Of a stretch of 64,000 bases of DNA, positions 60,013-64,000 are shown piece after piece. Source of the stretch: Nonomuraea spiralis (lineage in GTDB: Bacteria; Actinomycetota; Actinomycetes; Streptosporangiales; Streptosporangiaceae); the NCBI RefSeq assembly GCF_014648435.1, contig NZ_BMRC01000008.1, positions 124,001-188,000 of the forward strand. The letters are read 5' to 3'. The notes beneath the pieces were generated by a model. The model searched no databases. It was not told the DNA's origin and saw only the letters and a program-made list of their open reading frames with translations. The translations under genes were made by a program, and so were the position numbers. Position 1 is the stretch's first letter; each line of letters opens with the position of its first letter.

Positions 60013-60806
60013 CCTACGCCCGTTACGTCGCGCTCGGCGACAGCCAGACCGAGGGCCTCGGCGACGGCGACGACGTGCTCGGCCACCGCGGCTGGGCCGA
60101 CCGGCTGGCCGAGCACCTGGCCGCCGGCAATCCCGGCCTGCTCTACGCCAACCTCGCCGTCCGCGGCAAGGTGGCCGCCCAGATCCGCGCCGAGCAACTT
60201 CCCGTCGCGCTGGAGCTCCGTCCCGACCTGGCCACGGTCATGGCGGGCATGAACGACGTCATCCGCCCGGGTTTCGACGCCGCCCGCGTCGCGGCCGACC
60301 TGGAGCACATGTTCGTGGCCCTGACCGGGGTGGGCACGCGCGTGGTGACGGTGACGTTCCCCGACATCGGCAGGATCGCGCCGCTGGCCAGGCCGCTGCT
60401 GCCGCGGGTGCTCGACCTCAACGCCCGCGTCCGCGAGGCCGCCGCCCGGCACGGCGTGACGCTGGTGGACACCTTCCCCGACACCGCGGTGACCGACGCC
60501 CGGCTGTGGAGCGCCGACCGGCTGCACGCCAGCCCGGCGGGGCACGCCAGGTTCGCCGCCGCGGTGGCGTACGCGCTGGAGCTGCCCGGCAGCGACGACG
60601 GCTGGGCGCTGCCGCTGCCCGTCCTGCCCGCGCCCGGCCCGCTGCGCGCGGCGGCGGCGGAGCTGCGCTGGGTGGGCTCGTTCGCGGGGCCGTGGATCGC
60701 CCGACGCGTCCGGGGGCGCTCGTCCGGCGACGGACGGGTGTGCAAGCGGCCGGCGCTCGCGCCCATGGCGGATCAGTCGACCTCGGGCAGGTCGGGGACG
60801 TCGTAG
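60009..60806 (+). CDS. SGNH/GDSL-family hydrolase
   Basis: 265 residues from a GTG. Block I ALGDSQTEG (Ser nucleophile about residue 12), block III GMNDV, and block V DRLHASPAGH with Asp and His near 170. A cytoplasmic-looking esterase or lipase-like enzyme with no signal peptide. The C-terminal 30 residues run into the overlap with the convergent gene (34 bp) and are low-complexity. Confidence 0.9.
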   Translation: MTYARYVALGDSQTEGLGDGDDVLGHRGWADRLAEHLAAGNPGLLYANLAVRGKVAAQIRAEQLPVALELRPDLATVMAGMNDVIRPGFDAARVAADLEHMFVALTGVGTRVVTVTFPDIGRIAPLARPLLPRVLDLNARVREAAARHGVTLVDTFPDTAVTDARLWSADRLHASPAGHARFAAAVAYALELPGSDDGWALPLPVLPAPGPLRAAAAELRWVGSFAGPWIARRVRGRSSGDGRVCKRPALAPMADQSTSGRSGTS

Positions 60807-61135
60807 TCGGCGTCGCCGTCGTCGGCCCTGCGCAGCTTGATGTCCTCGGCCCACGCCCCGGCGAAGGCGCGGATCTCCGCGATGCGCGGTTCGTCCAGGC
60901 CGAGGGCCTCGAAGCGTTCGTCGGTCATGAGCTCGACGAACTCCAGCCGCATGAGCAGCTCGGCGGGGGAGAAACCGTCGAGGTGGGCGGCGGCCAGGCG
61001 TTCGAGCTCGCGGAAGGAGTGTCCCTGCGCCGCCGCGGCGACGTCGGCGACGTCGGCCGGAAGCCCGCGTTCGTGCAGGTCGCGCACCATCGGCCCGATC
61101 AGGTCCGCCGGGCCCTCGTGGAACGGTGGCCGCAT
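60773..61135 (-). CDS. Hypothetical protein, 120 residues
   Basis: From the ATG at 61135: RPPFHEGPADLIGPMVRDL, a helical middle (FRELERLAAAHLDGFSPAELLMRLEFVELM) and an acidic C-terminus ending DYDVPDLPEVD. Codon use is typical of the genome. No family recognised. It is 35 bp downstream of the membrane protein gene on the same strand. Confidence 0.6.
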   Translation of the reverse strand: MRPPFHEGPADLIGPMVRDLHERGLPADVADVAAAAQGHSFRELERLAAAHLDGFSPAELLMRLEFVELMTDERFEALGLDEPRIAEIRAFAGAWAEDIKLRRADDGDADYDVPDLPEVD

Positions 61136-61170
61136 CAGCGCGGGATCCGGACTACGGGCGCGGCCATGGG

Positions 61171-61929
61171 TCAAGTATGCCGCCGGCCGCGCCGGGTGGA
61201 GGGCAGGTCGTGCCGCCCGGACAGGAACTCCTGGAACGCGATCTTGACCCTGATAACCGGCCGCCGCCAGCGTTCCTCCCGGCGTACGGCCGTGGCGAGC
61301 TTGCGCGGCGAACGCTCCCCGTGGAGGAACCAGCGGGCCCACGGCGAGCCCGGCCGGGCCAGCCGTACGGCGCCCACCAGGAGCAGCAGCGGCAGGAACA
61401 GGCCCGCCATCCCGGTCCAGATCTTGCCCTTGAGCAGCGTGACCACCGCCAGCGCGAGGTTGGCCACGATCAGCGCGGCCGGGTTGACGGGCGTGCCGTA
61501 GTCCCAGGTCAGCGGGCGCAGGCCGATGAGCAGCAGGCCGGTCACGGCGACCGCGATGAAGACCGCGTCCACCGAGGTGCGGCCCTCCTCCTCCCAGTAG
61601 ACGTCGTGCAGGTGCAGGATCAGCGCGAACTCGTCCAGCACGAGCGCGGAACCGATGCCGAACACGCAGGCGGCGACGACGTGCCCGGCCTGCGAGGCGC
61701 CGTTGACGATGAGCCCCGTCACGCCCCCGATGAGCATCAGCACGACGCCGAACACGACGTGGTGGATGTGCATCTCGCCCACGTTGACGTCGCGGAACCA
61801 GCCGATCCTGGCCCTGATCAGCCGGACGTTGATGCGGGTGGCGATGAACGCCACGATGAGCGTGACGAAGTAGCAGAACAGCGGCAGCCGTCCCGTGGTG
61901 ACGATGTTGCTCTGGAACCAGTTCCCCAT
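61171..61929 (-). CDS. Conserved integral membrane protein, function unknown
   Basis: 252 residues with about six transmembrane helices (first FCYFVTLIVAFIATRINV) and a motif MHIHHVVFGVVLML in which three histidines precede the second helix; FALILHLHDVYWEEEGRTSVDAVF follows. The basic C-terminus (RREERWRRPVIRVK) is cytoplasmic by the positive-inside rule. His-rich motif hints at metal or quinone binding but nothing is proven. Confidence 0.75.
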   Translation of the reverse strand: MGNWFQSNIVTTGRLPLFCYFVTLIVAFIATRINVRLIRARIGWFRDVNVGEMHIHHVVFGVVLMLIGGVTGLIVNGASQAGHVVAACVFGIGSALVLDEFALILHLHDVYWEEEGRTSVDAVFIAVAVTGLLLIGLRPLTWDYGTPVNPAALIVANLALAVVTLLKGKIWTGMAGLFLPLLLLVGAVRLARPGSPWARWFLHGERSPRKLATAVRREERWRRPVIRVKIAFQEFLSGRHDLPSTRRGRRHT

Positions 61930-61986
61930 GACCTTAGAAGTCGATGGTACGAGCCGGAAGAGCGTCGTATGTCCCCTGTGCCGGGC

Positions 61987-62751
61987 TCAGGGCGCGGCTC
62001 GGGCCTGGAGGGCCTGCTCGTAGCCCTGGCGGACGAGTTGCCGCCGGACGTTCTCGCGTACCTGGTCGAAGGGGGGCGCGCCGGGGCCGGCGGTGCGGGC
62101 GTACTGGTCGCGCAGGCGGCGTTCCGACAGGTCCAGGCTGCTCGCGTGCAGTTTTTCGAGGGCCGCGTCCAGTTCGGCGGCCCGTACCCGGGCGTAGGTG
62201 TACTGGTCGTAGGACGGGACGCCGGGGATCGGGCGGCCGGACCGGGCGGCCTCGGCGCGGCGCGCGTTCTCGGCGGCCAGCTCGCGCTGGAACCCCTGCT
62301 CGCCGACGTCGGTGAGCAGGCCCGCCTCGCGGGCCCAGATCCGCCGGGCCTTGTCCAGTACGGCGGCCCGCACCGCCCGCTCCCTGAGCCGCCGCGCGGG
62401 GGTGACGCCGTCACGGGCACGCTCCCAGAAGCCGGGGCCGAGCCCCTGCCCGGCGAACTCGGAGATCACCTCGGCGCGGACGGTCTCGGCCGCCCTGAGC
62501 ACCTCGGCCCCGCCCACCGGCTCCCCCTCGAACGTGACGACCGTGTCACCGGGACGAATCCCGAGCACCTCCCCCACCCCGGCGGACGCGGACCGCCCGG
62601 GGACGGCCTCTCCTTCGCGTCCGACGGCGACGAGCACCCCGGCGACCACGGCCGGCGCGACGAGCGCGACCACGGCGAGAGCCACCGGCACCCGGCGGGT
62701 ACGGGACGCCGGGGCCTTGCGGGCACGGCCGGGGGCCGGGGTGCTCGTCAT
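61987..62751 (-). CDS. Membrane-anchored SurA-N-like protein
   Basis: 254 residues. Basic N-terminus, one transmembrane helix (VALAVVALVAPAVVAGVLVAV), then GDTVVTFEGEPVGGAEV and long charged helices ending LSERRLRDQYARTAGPGAPPFDQVRENVRRQLV (in parts). The pattern resembles the chaperone (SurA-N) part of PpiC-type peptidyl-prolyl isomerases, but no parvulin catalytic domain is visible. It is 4 bp downstream of the beta-helix protein gene, so it may help fold that secreted protein. Confidence 0.6.
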   Translation of the reverse strand: MTSTPAPGRARKAPASRTRRVPVALAVVALVAPAVVAGVLVAVGREGEAVPGRSASAGVGEVLGIRPGDTVVTFEGEPVGGAEVLRAAETVRAEVISEFAGQGLGPGFWERARDGVTPARRLRERAVRAAVLDKARRIWAREAGLLTDVGEQGFQRELAAENARRAEAARSGRPIPGVPSYDQYTYARVRAAELDAALEKLHASSLDLSERRLRDQYARTAGPGAPPFDQVRENVRRQLVRQGYEQALQARAAP

Positions 62752-62755
62752 GGCG

Positions 62756-64000
62756 TCAGCTCGCGATCTTCATGTCGAAGACGTGGAACCCGGCGCCGGC
62801 CAGCGGACTGCCGGCCGGGAAGGTCACCGTGGCGACCGTCCTCGCCGCGTCGAGCGGCACCGCGTAGCCGAAGACCGACACGCCCGACTCGCGCGTCTGC
62901 CCGGTGGCCGGGTTCTTGTAGCTGGTCTGCGTCATGTTGTGGTAGTCGGCACGGGCCACGAGCACGCCTCCGGCGGGCGCGGTCGCGTCCCACTGGTCAC
63001 CGAACCGAACGGTCTTCTCCTCGACCGTCCCGTCGGTGTAGGTGACCTTGAACACGCCCTCGCGCGCCTTCAGGCCGCCCGCCCCGAGCAGGACGAGCCG
63101 GTCGCCCCGCCCGGCCAGTGCGACCGTCTGCCCGGCGGCCTTGACATTGTCCGTCGTGCCGTACGGGCGCGGGTGCCAGACGAAGTCGGCGCCGAGCACG
63201 TTCACGGTGCGGCCGGGGGTCAGGCCCGCCTTCTCCAGCCCCTGGCCGGAGTAGCTGCGCCCGCTGGTGGAGAAGCCGCCGGTGTTGGGGTTGAGGTCGG
63301 AGCTGACCGCGACGTTGTTGTACGCCTCTTCGACCGACCCGTGCACGACCGGCCCGGCGGCCGGCCCGTTGTAGGCCCCGCGCGAGACGGTCCCGGTGGC
63401 CTGGTTGCCGAAGTAGTCGCGGTCGCCGAGGCCGTCCACGACCGCGCCGGACGCGAGCGCGGGCGAGCCGGCGAGCAGCTTGTAGCCGTCCACGTCGGCG
63501 GCGCCGTCGGCGGTGCCGGGGGCGGCCAGGCCCGGGTCGGCGGTGACGGCGCGGGCGTCGCCCGCGGGGACGCTCACGCCGCCGTGGTAGACGTTGGAGT
63601 CGTAGCCGATGCCCGGGGCCGAGGGCAGCGTGCCGGACGGCGCGTAGAAGATGTTGTTGACGACCTTGGAGTTCTCGGTGGGCACGGCGACGTCGAGCTT
63701 CTGCGACGGGCAGAAGAACGTGTTGTTGTACAACCACAGCGGGCTCTTGTTGTCACCGGAGGCGTTGCCCGCGATGCGGCAGTCGTCCTGGGCGATGTTG
63801 AACCGCAGGATGGCTGTGGCCTTGTAGTTGGGGAACTCGGTGCAGCTCTGGCAGCCCAGGTAGAAGCCGCCGGCGTTGTCGTGCGAGTAGTTGTACTGGT
63901 AGACGCACGTGCCCTTGATGCCGCCGTCGCAGTCCCAGGCGGTGGAGTCGAAGATGGTGGGCCGCTGCCGGGTCACCTCGTTGTACTGAAATACCGGATC
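62756..64000 (-). CDS. Right-handed beta-helix polysaccharide-active protein, 5' end outside window
   Basis: The frame is open to the right edge, so the N-terminus is missing. The visible about 415 residues contain beta-helix rungs with Asn/Cys ladders (YNYSHDNAGGFYLGCQ, RIAGNASGDNKSPLWLYNNTFF), typical of pectate-lyase-like folds, then a linker (GPVVHGSVEEAYNNVAVSSD) and a C-terminal beta-sandwich of about 140 residues as seen in actinobacterial secreted glycosidases. Probably a secreted polysaccharide lyase or hydrolase; catalytic residues are not identifiable. Confidence 0.75.
   Translation of the reverse strand, partial: DPVFQYNEVTRQRPTIFDSTAWDCDGGIKGTCVYQYNYSHDNAGGFYLGCQSCTEFPNYKATAILRFNIAQDDCRIAGNASGDNKSPLWLYNNTFFCPSQKLDVAVPTENSKVVNNIFYAPSGTLPSAPGIGYDSNVYHGGVSVPAGDARAVTADPGLAAPGTADGAADVDGYKLLAGSPALASGAVVDGLGDRDYFGNQATGTVSRGAYNGPAAGPVVHGSVEEAYNNVAVSSDLNPNTGGFSTSGRSYSGQGLEKAGLTPGRTVNVLGADFVWHPRPYGTTDNVKAAGQTVALAGRGDRLVLLGAGGLKAREGVFKVTYTDGTVEEKTVRFGDQWDATAPAGGVLVARADYHNMTQTSYKNPATGQTRESGVSVFGYAVPLDAARTVATVTFPAGSPLAGAGFHVFDMKIAS

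Overview
The window is very GC-rich (about 70 percent), gene-dense and uses many GTG starts and 1-4 bp start/stop overlaps. This is typical of a filamentous actinomycete. Three complete conservons (histidine kinase, roadblock/LC7, DUF742, GTPase), an amtB-glnK-glnD operon, an hrd-type sigma factor and abundant TetR/PadR/MarR regulators fit the Streptosporangiales or Streptomycetales; a Nonomuraea-like genome is my guess, not something the sequence proves.

Layout. 0-1.4 kb: end of an FAD monooxygenase and an orphan SsuB/TauB-type ATPase. 1.5-6.2 kb: conservon 1. 6.4-13.6 kb: putrescine-type module, with an aminobutyraldehyde-type dehydrogenase, a GT1 glycosyltransferase, a TetR regulator and a complete PotABCD-like transporter. 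13.7-16.5 kb: two related 22-codon mini-ORFs around a degenerate stretch, then a maltokinase-like aminosugar kinase and a SIS-domain protein. 16.5-20.6 kb: conservon 2. 20.9-27.5 kb: glycine-betaine type uptake operon (ATPase, fused double permease, two binding proteins) ending in a choline-dehydrogenase-like GMC oxidoreductase. 27.5-31 kb: Drr-type exporter with TetR, and MarR divergent from a hemerythrin protein. 31-35.3 kb: conservon 3. 35.4-39.3 kb: amtB-glnK-glnD. 39.4-42.7 kb: iron-siderophore binding protein behind an iron box, MOSC protein, alpha/beta hydrolase, TetR. 42.9-43.8 kb: sigma factor. 43.9-53.1 kb: histidine utilisation genes (hutI, hutF, an M20 amidohydrolase, and separately hutU beside an RpiR regulator), split by an SDR gene and a PadR-controlled ABC exporter. 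53.2-55 kb: tandem hairpin repeats and an MsbA-like ABC exporter. 55.2-59.4 kb: DUF4331, TPR and NicO/RcnA-type metal transporter. 59.4-64 kb: PadR, SGNH hydrolase, three poorly characterised proteins and a beta-helix protein cut by the window end.

How it fits together. Much of the window concerns nitrogen and osmolyte supply: ammonium (Amt/PII/GlnD), histidine (Hut), polyamines (Pot and aldehyde dehydrogenase) and betaine/choline. The three conservons are membrane-associated signalling operons whose inputs are unknown. The sequence supports several regulatory links: an identical-architecture palindrome (TGAATG-N4-CATTCA) immediately upstream of both hut transcription units, a 16-base identical element upstream of conservons 1 and 2, GlnR-like boxes and an iron box back to back in the amtB/siderophore intergenic region, and palindromes beside most local regulators.

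The least explained items are the duplicated mini-ORFs before the aminosugar kinase/SIS pair, the DUF4331-TPR-NicO operon, and the long repetitive tails of the conservon kinases that end in shared short motifs. I saw no rRNA or tRNA genes, CRISPR array, insertion sequence or prophage.
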